Shown here: positions 48,091 through 59,961 of the stretch, one piece after another
Layout of the letters: every line of letters begins with the position of its first letter
How positions within the stretch are numbered: the stretch's first letter is position 1
DNA from: Gymnogyps californianus
Lineage: Eukaryota; Chordata; Aves; Accipitriformes; Cathartidae
NCBI RefSeq assembly: GCF_018139145.2
Contig: NC_059473.1
Span: 8,114,503 to 8,178,502 of the forward strand
Direction of reading: 5' to 3'
DNA: 64,000 nt
Made by a program: the position numbers and the translations under genes
The notes under the pieces: model-generated
Told to the model about the DNA's origin: nothing
Databases searched by the model: none
Seen by the model: only the letters and a program-made list of their open reading frames with translations

Positions 48091-48925
48091 GAAGAGGGAC
48101 AGCTAAATTGATAATTTAGGCATATTTATTAAGTGTCTGATGGTAGGGTGGGATAAATGCCACCCATAAACATGGGCAAAAGTCAATTTGTTATTGGAAA
48201 AGTCTTTTCAGAGGATGGCAGTACATGTTGGACATTATGTATTTAACCAAGTCTGTTTTCTGTAATCATTAATGTAGAATAAAATATCTTTTCTGATACA
48301 GGACCCACCTTGGAAAGACGTCTTATGTGCATCAAAGCGCAAGTAAAGTGGAAAAAGCTAATTTACAAGTAACTTATTATCCACTATATTGATGCTTTAT
48401 ACGTACAACTAAACACACTGTATATTTAGAAGGTAGTTTAGTATTTTTCCTACATACACCTGAGAAGTAACGATCTCTTTTGAAAGTTTTACTGCAGAGA
48501 AGTGCATCATGGCACAGTCCAAGAGCCAATGTAGCTCCCTGAATTTGCTTTTCCTATTTCAGTCTTATTAGTATTTTCATCACTAACTTAAAATTAATCA
48601 AGGAAGACAAGTCCTTGCAGCCATGAAATAAAGTGCTGGAAGCAGTCATTGCCTTTGTGAGTGCTGTACCATAGCAACCCTATCTGTGGCATGTACCAAA
48701 GCATTGCAATTTGAATTTTGGTAGATGAAGCAACTAGCTGTAGTATTAGCAGACCTTAATCTGCCAACAGTGTAGAGCTTTGAATGTGGAGTGACCTTGT
48801 TTGCTAGGCATAGCACCGTGCCTGATAGCTGTGTAGTAGCTTTCTAATTCTTTTATTTTCCAAGAGTAATAACATCTCTCATCCATGTATTGATGACAAA
48901 ATTGCCATGTTTCTAGAGAAGGGAT

Positions 48926-48952
48926 TGTAATATCATGTAATATCATGTAATC
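48926..48952. repeat. 10-bp tandem repeat
   Basis: The unit taatatcatg is repeated twice in tandem, followed by a partial third copy (taatc). Confidence 0.8.
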
Positions 48953-49745
48953 TTTTTCTCTGTCTTCACTGAGAAAGAGATTATATTTGCTTTAAAACAT
49001 CATGGTAACAAGAAGCTGATGCTGTACATTTGAGAATAACACCCTCCCTCTGCCCCAAATATCCAAACCTTTTTTTGATTGTTATTCATTTCTTTACGCA
49101 GGGAAATCCACTGTTACTTTTGGTCACTGCAGCTTCTTATATCTTCTACTAGTGCTACACTTAAAGATTTTGTCATACCAATTCAAATAAAAATTATATA
49201 CTCAGTTGGAAATGCTTTATGGTCCTTACAGTGGATAAAATATGTTAATTTGTGTAAATACTCTTCTGAGTGCAGATGCTTGCACTGAAAGCATGCTTAT
49301 CTTAAAAGCTGCATGTCTTTCATTCTGGCCTTCTTTTATATGCACAGTTTATTTTTTTTAATACGTGTCTTAATATTTGAGAAGAGTTTTTAAAGGAGAC
49401 ATTTGAAGCTAAGTGAAAAAAAAAAACCTCCTAGCTTTTCCATAAATATTCATGGTTTCATAGAAAATCTTGTAACTGAATTGCTATTTTCTTTGGAGGT
49501 TTTGTGTGTTCTTCCCCTTTTCCCCTTTTTTTTCCTTTATGGTTCATTTCATTGCTATAGATTAGCAAATTAAGAATGCTAGGTTGGCTGAGCTATTATA
49601 TGCTTGACATTGTCTGGTATGTGAAGTGTTAGTCTGCTCACTTTTGTTACAGAAGTTTTATGTATCTTAATAACGTGATAACACACAAACAAGTACTTAA
49701 GCAGAGTTAATACGACGGACTATGTACTTTAAAGGTTTAGAGTAT

Positions 49746-49811
49746 AATCATAGAATTATAGAATGGTTTGGGTGGGAAGGGACCTTAAAGATCATCTAGT
49801 TCCAACCCCCC
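49746..49811 (-). mobile_element. CR1 LINE 3' tail, severely 5'-truncated
   Basis: On the minus strand the segment ends with the CR1 signature: a GGTCCCTTCCCACCCAAACC-like word, then two degenerate copies of the ATTCTATGAT octamer-type 3' repeat. On the plus strand this reads atcatagaattatagaatgg. CR1 is the dominant LINE of birds and integrates with strong 5' truncation, so only about 66 bp remain here. No reverse transcriptase sequence is present. Confidence 0.85.
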
Positions 49812-52459
49812 AGCTGAAGTATTTACTTTCTTTTTGTGTCATAGTTATTTAGCTTATAAATAGAAATATATGCAAGTTGCATTTGAGGTCAACAACCACA
49901 ATATTGCATTATATTTTAATTATATTATGAAGGAAAATTTAGTGAGAAACTTTTTCTTTGGAAACACGTCTGTTTGAATGCTGCTTATTGAAAAAGATTT
50001 ACTTCAGAAGTCAGCTGTTAAACTCATATTCTGAATCCAATGGTCATTTAATTTAAGCTAGACAACAGCTTGGTTCCCAGGCACAGATATGAAAATAGAC
50101 TAATTCTGATTCAGGGGAAGTTGCTTTTGTTTTATCAGATTCAATAGTTTTGCTCATTGAAGAGATGTCATCTTGCTCTTCCTATTTTTAGTAGAACCTC
50201 TTTTACTAGAAGGGATTTGGTAGAAGTGATGCTAGGTAAAGCAGAAATGAATGTCTGGTACCAACAGTTGGACAATACCGTTGCAAATACTGACCTGTTA
50301 GAAAAACGTAACGGAATATGTGCAGCAAAATACGCTGATACATTTTTCTTACAACAAAATACAGGCGTATATAATGTTATAATCATTAAATATTCATTTT
50401 TCAGGTTTTCAAGTCTACACCTGCGGTAAATCGGTACACTATATAATACATAAAAGATGGACTGTGTAGTGTGATAAGAGTAATGAATTTCACATTTCCT
50501 ACTACGAAACCCACAGAGCCTGGTACCAGCTGATCATAAATAAATGCCCAGTCAACAGCAATGTCAGTCCCTGTAAGGAGAACATCGGGGTAAATAAATC
50601 AAATAGGAAATTTTTCTCAGTAGGAAAGAAATACACAAGTGCTTTCCGGATGTTATTCACTGCTGATTATTCACTGCACACTTTTATTCCATCTCATTCA
50701 CTGAATTTCAATGTGTTAGACATTTAAAATTCAGTCAAATGCTGGGGAGAGAGGGTAAAAATGGCAAAGGACTAGGATATTCAAATCTCACTGGAGAAGT
50801 GAGTATATAAAGCTGAAAGCTGGCAGCACACTATAATAGCAAAGACCTGTAGTCCTTTTTCCCTGGTCAATAGCTTAGTCAAAAAGACAGCTTTGCATAT
50901 ATTACAAAGATATCTTTTAATAATGTATTTCCCTTTTAGAGATTTACCCTTCTTCCCCTGTCTTTTTTAGCGTTTTTCACCATGTGCAATTTGCATTCAT
51001 ATTACATATTCCTGTTTGAGTAACATACATGCATGCTGTCATTTGTACAACTTAGACCCGTCAGTGGCTTTCTTTGGGGCAGAGGGGGAATGGCTTTTAA
51101 AGTCCCAAACTCACCCGTTACTGCTCACCATAGAATGCAGCAGACTGGAAAATTATTAGGCAGAAAGCTGTGTTTTAGTTTTTGGCTGTACTTTAAGTTT
51201 CTAACACCTTTTCTAGGAAAGCTAATTATAGCAGAAACAGAGGTTTCAAATTCAGATAGTTTCTTATCCTTCCAGTTCCTTATTTTGAGTATGGCCTTGG
51301 GAATGGAAAATCCGGTGATTTGTCCCTGGTCACATCTAGGACTGCAATGGAATGGGAGGTCTTGAAGAACTGAGTGTAGGGAAAGGTGAATATACAAATA
51401 TAGTGTGTGTGTAGTAAAAAAAAAGTGTTTGTATGTTATATATGCTGACCTGAAATAAAAATTGATACAAGTCATCCCTAGAAGCAAATAAGTTTTAAAA
51501 AGTATTAAGCACAAGCTTTACATCCTCTGGGCTCGTGCAGCCTGTATCCCACCGGCATAGCATTTAATGATGAAATCAGGAATGAATCTGAGATTCATAT
51601 TTCTTCCTCTGTTACAGACGAGCCACAGTGGAGCACAGGGCTATTGCGGTCAAGTCTGAAGTTTGGCCACACACGTGTGCATTTTCTTACTGTTTCTGTT
51701 CATCGGGATTCTTGTTTAGTGCCTAGGGGTTTAAGATTTCTGCCCATTCCCTTTTTTGTTAGCATGGTTGAAACTAGCAGGGAGCCAAAGAGATGTCATC
51801 AACTCCTCTTCTCTTTCAACAAATAGACCAAATTATATAATCAATGTATATAAAGAAATTGCCTCCCTCTACTTCTTTCAAGTGCTTTTGGGTAGAAAAG
51901 GTCCACCAACATTTATGTGAAACACTTACATAAAATTGCTCTGGCTGTTTGCGCTCTGCTGCAATGCTACCAAAAGAGATGGTGTTGAAATAGCTTTGGA
52001 AATTCTACAGATTGTTCTCCTGGCTGTTTAAGTGGTAGTTTCTGACTTACTGAAATGCGTGGCTGTGCCACGGCAGAGTGGAAGCTCCTCTTTCTTGTTA
52101 TTTTGGTTGTGTGCAGTATGCATCCATGAAACAAAGATAATAAAGATTATGTGACCTAGCTCACTGTGAAAGCCAGATCTACGACCTTTTATAACGTTGA
52201 AAACTGCAAGCCTCTGGAAGCTACTAGTGTAAATTATAATACGAACTTAACCTCCATCTTCTGTTTGTTTGGATTCAGTTTCCTTTTCGTTGGAACCATA
52301 TGTTACATCACCTTTACTCAAGTTTAGAGCAGGAAAGAAGCATTTCCCTGAAGTCAGCAGATCTTTGCCATGGAGCAGATGTAGGTTATGACTTCCCGTA
52401 CTCTGTTGTAATCAGTACACATGCTGCTGCTGCAGCACAACGTTTGCTGGATGCCAGAG

Positions 52460-52490
52460 TATAATAATAATAATAATAATAATAATAATT
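52460..52490. repeat. (TAA)n microsatellite
   Basis: About ten perfect trinucleotide units. Confidence 0.95.
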
Positions 52491-52559
52491 TCATCAACCT
52501 CCAGTACAAGGCTTGAATACTACAGTGATGCTTAGGTTGATGACACAGTTAATCTCTGT

Positions 52560-53280
52560 CTTTCAGCTATAATGATAGTATGGGTTAACGTAACATTAGG
52601 TAGATGAGTAAAAGGATTAGTTGTCCTTTGTTTAAATAGAAGTTAATAGCTAAATGTAGATAAGCATAAGCTGGACATAGCCAAAGTGATAGGAGACGTG
52701 AAATGACTTGAGCAGCAATATTCTGGATGTATATAAAAGGAATTGTAGCAGATACGTGGAAGCTCAAGAATAGGAGGATCCTTTAATCTTAAAAGATGCT
52801 TAGGACCTGAATGGGAAACTTAGAAATTAAAAGGGCTGAAGAGAGAGCTATTATAAATTCTGCAATGGGTAAATAAAGAAAAAACTATTGAAGAGACTAT
52901 TGGGAAGGAAGAAAGTACTGAAAAACAAGAGAGTATGAACTTTGGTTGATAGTGGAGCAGTGGCAGTGTCACTGATAGTTGCAACCAGAAGGGATTCAAC
53001 AAGAAAGAGGAACAATTGAATTTTTTCCTGCTCGTGTGTTTGAGATACTGGTCGTCTATCCAGGGTATGATTACTGGAAATATGTAAAGTGGCAAGGAGA
53101 TGAAGGGGAAAGGGATATAGAATGGCCTGAGAAAATATTAGTTCTAGTTTATTCTGCTTTAGTATGGTACATGTAGAATTAATAAATGAAAAGGAAATCA
53201 CGATGTAAAATGAAAGAGCAAGGCAGACAGAAGTTAACACATTTAAAGGACTTGATCCAGTTGGTTTAATGTGTTTAAGA
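52560..53280 (+). other. Purine-biased segment of unknown origin
   Basis: For about 700 bases the plus strand is enriched in A and G and depleted in pyrimidine runs, so minus-strand frames are F/L/S-rich (129 codons at 52851-53240). Such strand asymmetry can mark an old transposable-element body or a transcribed non-coding region. I recognise no family. It begins about 70 bp after the TAA microsatellite. Confidence 0.3.
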
Positions 53281-53739
53281 GCTTACTGTATGTCCTGATG
53301 CATCTCAGATGAAACACTCATTGATGTGCGCTAAAAGAAAATAGATGAAAGACTCAAATTTTCAAGGCAGGTATTATTTTTTTAGCTGTGAAATCTGACT
53401 GCCGATGCATAAATATTTCCTGTTAAGTGAAAACAGAACAAGGGAAAATGGAGCTAAAATCTCTTCCATCGAACTCTATTGTATCAAAGCATATCAGGCA
53501 AGTCTTCCTCTCACATTTGTTTAGTGAATGTTAGTGTTTGAATCTTAGAGGAGACCTTGGCCCACAAAATGTCATCACCCGTTATTTTTGCCAATACTAT
53601 ACTGTAGTTTTCAGGAGAGAAGCGGAGTGGAAGTAAGAATGGCCATATAAGTAAATACTTCACACTGTCATAACCAGCCGCAGAACGAAACATGGGAATG
53701 CATTACGCTTTGGCAATAAACCGCCAAGGCTTCAGAGAG

Positions 53740-54000
53740 CTTTAATATCCCCCCAAAATCCTGTCATTGCCATCACACTCTTTAACCCCTTTATGCCATG
53801 ACTTGTGGTTTTGTACCGTAGGACGCGTTGACAATGGAGCAGCTGTCATTTGCTGGCTCTCTGCTGCCGGTCTTTGGATCAGAAACATAATTGGAAACAA
53901 TGGCAGAGTGAGTGGTGCCGTTTGGAGGGAAAAATTCTGACTTCTACGCCTGGTTTATTAACATTAACAGAGGAAAGGCTGTAAGCATTAAGGAATTCTA
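53740..54000. promoter_or_regulatory. Candidate enhancer-like element with SOX, E-box and RUNX-type motifs
   Basis: Within about 100 bp lie TGTGGTT (53804-53810, RUNX-type), ACAATGG (53831-53837, SOX-type), CAGCTG (53840-53845, E-box) and a second ACAATGG near 53897. They sit in a complex segment with several CpGs. No credible frame overlaps it. Motif clustering and composition suggest a regulatory element, with no direct proof. Confidence 0.25.
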
Positions 54001-57000
54001 TATTTAATAATATCATACTGTATGTGTGTCTGCTTTAAACGTCTTAGGCTACTGAAAATCAGCCTTGATTTTTAGATCATGAAGAATTGTAAACTTTTTA
54101 TTGACAGAAAATAGATTGCAATTAATATGGAAATATTTGGATATATTGCATGCACACTTTTTTTTTAATGTTGTAAACAGAGAAGGAGGAACCAGGGTAT
54201 TTACTTCAGAAGTATCTTAAGTTACCAAGGTGCTGAATTTTTTTAGTCAGTAGTGACTTTTTTACCCAGAGTCTCCACCCAGACGATCTTAGTATGTAGG
54301 TTAGATATGAGGTGACACAACAGAGAATAAGAAAACATTAGGCCTGGGAAAGGGAGAGGACATTTACATAAAGTAAATGAAGCTCTTTGATTGCACTTGG
54401 TTACACAAGATAATGGGTTAGTGTGGTCATTTCTTTGGGGAGGGATTTTATTTTTTGTTTATGAATAGATTTAAAGAGCAGAAGACTAATGCTATGGCTC
54501 AAACTGTTCAAACTGAAAGGGAGGATTTGGCCTAATACAGTTTGATAGAAGCATCTACTAAAATGATTCAAAAGGCTTTTTCTGAATTCCTTTGATCATG
54601 TAGCTTTCAAAACATAATCAACCTGCTCTTTGGTTCTAAAGTAGGGCATTATCAAAGAACATGTGCTGCATAACATCTTGCTTCCCTGTAGTCAACCAAC
54701 TGCATCACTTAGTCTTCACTTGGAAAGATGCGACACGAGCCGGTGTAGTTTGTCTCAGTTTTTCTCGTCTGTTTTTTACACCCTTAACGTGTTGCATTAA
54801 TAGAAAAAGAGACATGCCCCCACACTTGGGGGACTGTAATACCACTGCCTCTGGGGATGGCATTCCAGTACTGAGAGAAATGCAGCGCCACCTGCATGGA
54901 AGAGTAACGTTTGTGTTTTCAGCACACCAAGATCTCGGTTTTAGCTGCCTTTTGCATATCATTGGGTTTCTTTGTGTTTACAGCTCTGTTCTCTCCATTG
55001 ACTCTTTTTCTATATGCTTCTGCACAGCCTAGCATTATGTAGACCTAACCATGTCTTTGTGACACAGCTTTCTTTGCCTTGCTGTCCCCTGCGTTGCTTC
55101 CAGCCTCTTGAGAAAAGAAGTGTTTATGCTCCTTATCGCAGACAGCAGTGAAGTTTTGCTTAAGCAGCTAGGTTGACTGCTCCTTGTATGTTGTGCAGTT
55201 GGAAATCATAGCCATCTGCAGTAATGACCTCTGTGTCTTGGGTGTTTAATTCATGCATTAAATAGAAAGCTTTTCTGTGCTTGCTTCAGTTTTGTGATCT
55301 TACCACATGAAAGGGATTCTTTGCACTCATGAGATCCCACGGGCATTGATCCATAGTCTTTATCTGTGCACATAGTTGCTCTAAGAGAATACAAGAGTTG
55401 GAAAGCTTGTCCTTTAGTACAATCCAGACTAGCAGGTATGTTTGTGTTCTTGGAGGATGTGTTTGTCTGATTGCCTGGGTGAGATAGTAGGTTTGTAGAT
55501 AGAGCCTGTATCCAACATTCAAGCATGTTTGCCAGAGATAGTTAGCTGATCCTGCCTGTCTCCAAAGTAAATGAATTGCTTTTTATTTCTTTTCAGCAAA
55601 AAGGAATTTGGGATTTCTGAAATGGTACATTGGGCTCAACTTTGGAAATAATCCAATACAAGTTTTGTAATTTGTTAGAGCTAGTATGCAAATGGGTGGC
55701 TCAGATACGGGTGATTTAGGAAGTGTAGCAGCTATTTTGAGTAGGAAATTGGGGACCACTGTGATGGGAATATTTTGGCAAATTTCAGGAACCACAAAGA
55801 AGCATTTATTTATGCTAAACTACTATGCCATTTATCACTTAACAACCAAAAAGTCAAGCATTAATCAAACATATTAGTCAAGCCTTAGCCGTACAGTACC
55901 GTACATCTGATGCTGTATTGGTGGCTCTGCTGGCTGCAAACCGTGACGGCTTTTCATCCCTGAGGTCGAGCTGGCTCAGCATGAGAGCTCTTTGACGGGG
56001 AAAGCCAGTGGGTGTCACTTTTCTTCCCCAGCCTCCACTGTGCATCACTGGTGTTTATATACACTTTTTCCAAGCATTGGGACCAGTCTCGTCCAAAGGA
56101 TTACGTCCTCTTTTCATAGGTCAGAACTAGTCTGTTCCAGCGTGTCCAGAGGGTTGTTGCCTTCTGAGCGCTGATCCATTCTGGCTTCTTCAGATGCGTG
56201 TTACCTATTTTCAGACTGGGTCATAGTCATCACATTTCTTCAGGGTGTTGCAGACTGCGTATGACTTATGACTGGGTATGATTATCTCAGTCTTACTGCT
56301 TTTTCTTTCAACTCTGCCAAGCACAGATACTACGAAATATTTCAGTTCCTACCCTATGACATGCCCTCTTGTGGTATTTTTGGGGTAGAGGGCAAATGAG
56401 ATGTGTTCCACCAACAGGCCTTGTGCTGCAGTTGAATGGGGATGGCCCTGAAATTATACGCACCTCATGTCACCTACATCAGATAGCATTACAAAGGAAT
56501 TTAGCTGCAGCGTCAGATCCTTTCTAATTGAACGGATATCGCTTGGGACTCTTTTCCTTGAAGACTGCCCACACATTTTCTTTGAGATCCAATCGTGAGA
56601 TCCTTTACTGAGGAGACACCCGTTGAGTAGCTGAGCAGATGCCTTTGTAATCTTATTTGGCTGTCTAAAGTCATCAAAGGTGTGAACTTCTATCAAAAAA
56701 ACCATTTTGCCTGTGTTAATTTTCTAATTGCATGTCTTCCTAGATTAAAAAAATAACAAAGAATCTTCTATATGGACAAGACAACAAAACCATGCCAACC
56801 TTGAGTTACTCAGACTACCGAGCACGTTCAGTAAAAGGCATGATGTGGGATTTTTTTGCAAAGTGTACATATCTGCTTATGGAAAAGAATTTTGCATAAA
56901 AAGAATTTTAGGAAGGCTCTCTGATGGGTGATACCTTGACTTAACTTAGTTGATGAGTCCCCTTCTGTTTTGCTGCCTCCAAAGTATTTGGTGCAAGCGT

Positions 57001-59367
57001 ACAGCATGTCGGACTTATCTCTGAATATGGCTTGTGGGCAAGGAATGGAGCTCAACAGGGTCCCATCTGAGTCTCTGAAAGAAAGGGAAACTCTGCACCA
57101 CCTATCTTCGACTCAACAAAATACAACTCAAGTTTTATCTAAGCTGTGGGGAAATCCTGTCATTTCTGCTTTCTTCCTTCACTGAAATGGAAAAAAAATA
57201 TTTTCAAAAGCAATCTTTTATCTTATTTGGCAGATATGGCCACGTTCTGCCATAATGGGGACTAAATTTCTAAAATGTAGTTTATGTAATCACATGGTGC
57301 AACTCCTTGTTTAAACAGGTAGGTGCTGTATATGTGTCAACATCATGGCTTGCAGATATTATAGTCAAGGAGATCTTCCCTCGTGTGGACTTCTCCCCTC
57401 TCTGGGGCTGTAGCATGAGTAGAAGTCTCGAGCACGAGTACCAGGATTCAGAATACATTATTGCAATCTTACTGTAAAGCACAGAGAAAAGTTTTCTTTT
57501 CTTTATTTCTCCCCTTTAGGATAAAACGTGAGAATATTTTTTGAGCAGTGAAGAAGCATGCCCAATTATGCTATCCTGGCTTGCTAGTCACTAAGTCTTA
57601 CGAAATGTTGCAGGACTTTAGAAAAGATTTCCTATCATCCTCTGCTTAAAGAACCCTCTCTGTTAAAACATAAAGCTTCTTGGTTATTTTTAAATGTTTC
57701 AACGTGGAATGATTGAGTGAATCAGAAATTGCCATTTTCCCAACAGAGTCCTTTGAGAATTTCTGAAAGAGAGTATATCTTCTATGAATTGGATGCACTG
57801 CCATAAATTTGGTTGTTCACTAATCAGCTCTGTGTATGAACATAAACTTCATAAAACTGACTCTCTATAATGGTTTTTCACTGCTTCACTAAGGCTGTGA
57901 TACCCTAAGACATGAAGGCAGTATGTATTATACAGTAAGTATTTCCTTTGCTTTGTAAAGAAATCTAACCTGCTCAGCGTTTGCATGTCATTACCCTCGC
58001 TCACAGCTGTTTATGAGCAGTGCTGCTGTCTCAGCTCTGGGAACAAACAGGTTTGGGCATGCATGTGAATGACATGGTTCGTTCCTGTCTGTTTTGCAAG
58101 CCAGAATTGTGGAAGTATCTCCCATTCTTGGCTTGACTGTTATTCTCTGTAGCAAGCCTTATTTTCCCAGGCAGATTGTTGAAATGTGCTAATGAGCCTC
58201 CAAAGAATATAAAATATGTGCTCCCATGGTTGCACATTTTCTAGTTCAAAAGCTACTTCTCGTGGCAGACCCAGGTATAACAATCTGAAGCAATCTGTGA
58301 TCATTTGCTATGCTGTTTGCATGTCCACACCCAGAAAGCACATCTAGTTTGCTGTTGTCTTGTAACAGTAGTGTTGGCTGAGACTTGGATATTAAAATAA
58401 AGATTTGGATTGATGTACTTTTTTGATATACGCTCATTTTCCTTCCATAGTAAACCAATGCTAATAGCTTCTTCCAAATTAGAACATAATAAACTAGAAA
58501 GCAAATGTATATACGTAGCATGTTGCTCAATAATAATCTTCTTTTCAGAATGAGGTAGCTTTACTTTACAAAGTTAGTCTAAGCCACAGCAACTGCAGTT
58601 AGGACCCTATATACTATACATACATTCATTCCATTTTGCTATGTACCAGCTTCCTTGCATAGTGAGTTCTCTGAGAAAGTGGTCTTTGGAGGCTCACAGA
58701 TGTCCTCTATAATTTTTGTTTCAGGAAAAAAAATGGGTTCCTCAGATACAACTCTTCTTTCCCATGCCACAGATATTATCTCCAGCATAAATGGACACCT
58801 GCCAAATTGTCTGTTATCCTTATGATCAGAGCAGCCTGTGTCTCTTAACTTTATGCCTCAATAACACGTGTGACTTGCTTGATTGCATATCAGCTGGCTT
58901 GCTGTCCCAGCTTCTTGCCTTTTCTGGGTCTCTGATACCTGCGGGAATGTGAAGGAGGGGAGAAGGTGTGGCTATTCCCACCACAATGCCTTGAGTCCTC
59001 TCAAGCGCCAGCTGGATAGTACAAGGTATTCAAATCAAATTTTGAAAGGTAGGCGGTGACTTTTTTTCATATTTCTACAATCCTAACTTAATCACAAAAT
59101 AAGTACTGTACGTGCTTTCCACTAGTACACTCTTGGCTGTAAACAGCCAAGTAAATGTTGCATATACTTGGCTTTGTAAAGCTGGAGACTTTGTCTTTGA
59201 GACATTTTGCCAAATTCCTCAATGGAAAATAGCTAGGTGATTTTAATGACAATATCCCGTGTCAACTGAGTTTAATTCTTTAGCATTAGTACTCCATTTT
59301 TGAAAAGAAAATTTCCAATGGAAGATTTCTGAATTTTTGATTATGATGTTTTCTCGAAATGCTTTGC
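54001..59367. other. Non-coding DNA, no gene recognised
   Basis: No exon is supported. A 123-codon plus-strand frame (54661-55032) overlaps an 85-codon minus frame and shows no domain. The interval 55900-56240 is somewhat GC-richer. No repeats beyond short A and T runs were recognised up to the target-site duplication of the last LTR. Confidence 0.6.
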
Positions 59368-59372
59368 CCAGC
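59368..59372. repeat. Target-site duplication, left copy (ccagc)
   Basis: Five bases ccagc directly flank the LTR and recur exactly at 59957-59961. Confidence 0.9.
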
Positions 59373-59518
59373 TGTCATGGTTCAAACCCAACCAGCAACT
59401 AAGCACCATGCAGCTGCTTGCTCACTCCCCCCACACAGGAGGATGTGGAGAGAATCAAAAAAAAGTAAAACTCGTGGGTTGAGATAAAGACAGTTTAGTA
59501 GGACAGAAAGGAAGAAAA

Positions 59519-59547
59519 ATAATGATAATAATAATAATAATAATAAA
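59519..59547. repeat. (AAT)n microsatellite inside the LTR
   Basis: About nine trinucleotide units lie in the R/U5-side part of the minus-strand LTR. No equivalent exists in the 40128 copy, so it may be a subfamily feature or a local expansion. Confidence 0.9.
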
Positions 59548-59680
59548 ATTGCAATAATACTACTAAAAGAATTAGAATATACAAAACACGTGATGCACGA
59601 TGCAATTGCTCACCACTCACCAACCAATGCCCAGTTAGTTCCTGAGCAGCGATCTGCCCCTCCCAGCCAACTCCCCCCAG

Positions 59681-59688
59681 TTTATATA
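59681..59688 (-). promoter_or_regulatory. LTR TATA box, minus strand
   Basis: TATATAAA on the minus strand is followed by CTGGGGGG, the same context as the TATA box of the 40128 LTR. Confidence 0.6.
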
Positions 59689-59956
59689 CTGGGCATGATG
59701 TCATATGGTATGGAATATTCCTTTGGTCAGTTGGGGTCAGCTGTCCCGGCTGTGTCCCCTCCCAGCTTCTTGTGCACCCCCAGCCTACTCGCTGGTGGGG
59801 TGGGGTGAGAAGCAGAAGAGGCCTTGACTCTGTGTAAGCGCTGCTCAGCAATAACGAAAACACCCCAGTATTATCAACACTGTTTCCAGCACAAATCCAA
59901 AACATAGCCCCATACTAGCTACTATGAAGAAAATTATCCCAGCTGAAACCAGGACA

Positions 59957-59961
59957 CCAGC
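59957..59961. repeat. Target-site duplication, right copy (ccagc)
   Basis: Exact repeat of 59368-59372. Confidence 0.9.

Larger units (their letters stand above)
47123..52459. other. Non-coding AT-rich DNA with a CR1 tail, no gene recognised
   Basis: No exon is supported. It contains a (CCTC)n tract (48070-48090), a 10-bp tandem repeat (48926-48952) and the CR1 tail (49746-49811). Minus-strand and plus-strand frames of about 110-129 codons at 51033-51514 overlap each other and have no domain. The rest is unique sequence. Confidence 0.6.
59373..59956 (-). mobile_element. Solo LTR of an avian ERVL-like retrovirus, minus strand
   Basis: Read on the minus strand it begins TGTCCTGGTTTCAGCTGG at 59956 and ends AACCATGACA at 59373, so both TG and CA ends are intact. 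Exact 5-bp duplications (ccagc) flank it, which supports ERVL-class integration with the original site preserved. A TATATAAA box lies at 59681-59688 on the minus strand. The U3 half closely matches the LTR at 40128-40720, but the region after TATA is different and includes an ATT microsatellite. No internal retroviral genes are present. A 136-codon minus-strand frame covering most of U3 is not coding. Confidence 0.93.

Noticed and set aside
51033..51514. 110-codon plus and 129-codon minus frames
   Set aside because: They overlap each other on opposite strands, and neither shows a recognisable motif.
54661..55032. 123-codon plus-strand frame
   Set aside because: Cysteine- and phenylalanine-rich but without spacing typical of any known domain; it is overlapped by an 85-codon minus frame.
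59495..59905. 136-codon minus-strand frame, and similar 87-codon frames at 40185-40516
   Set aside because: These are chance frames across the U3 part of the ERVL-like LTRs. They do not match retroviral structural or enzymatic proteins.
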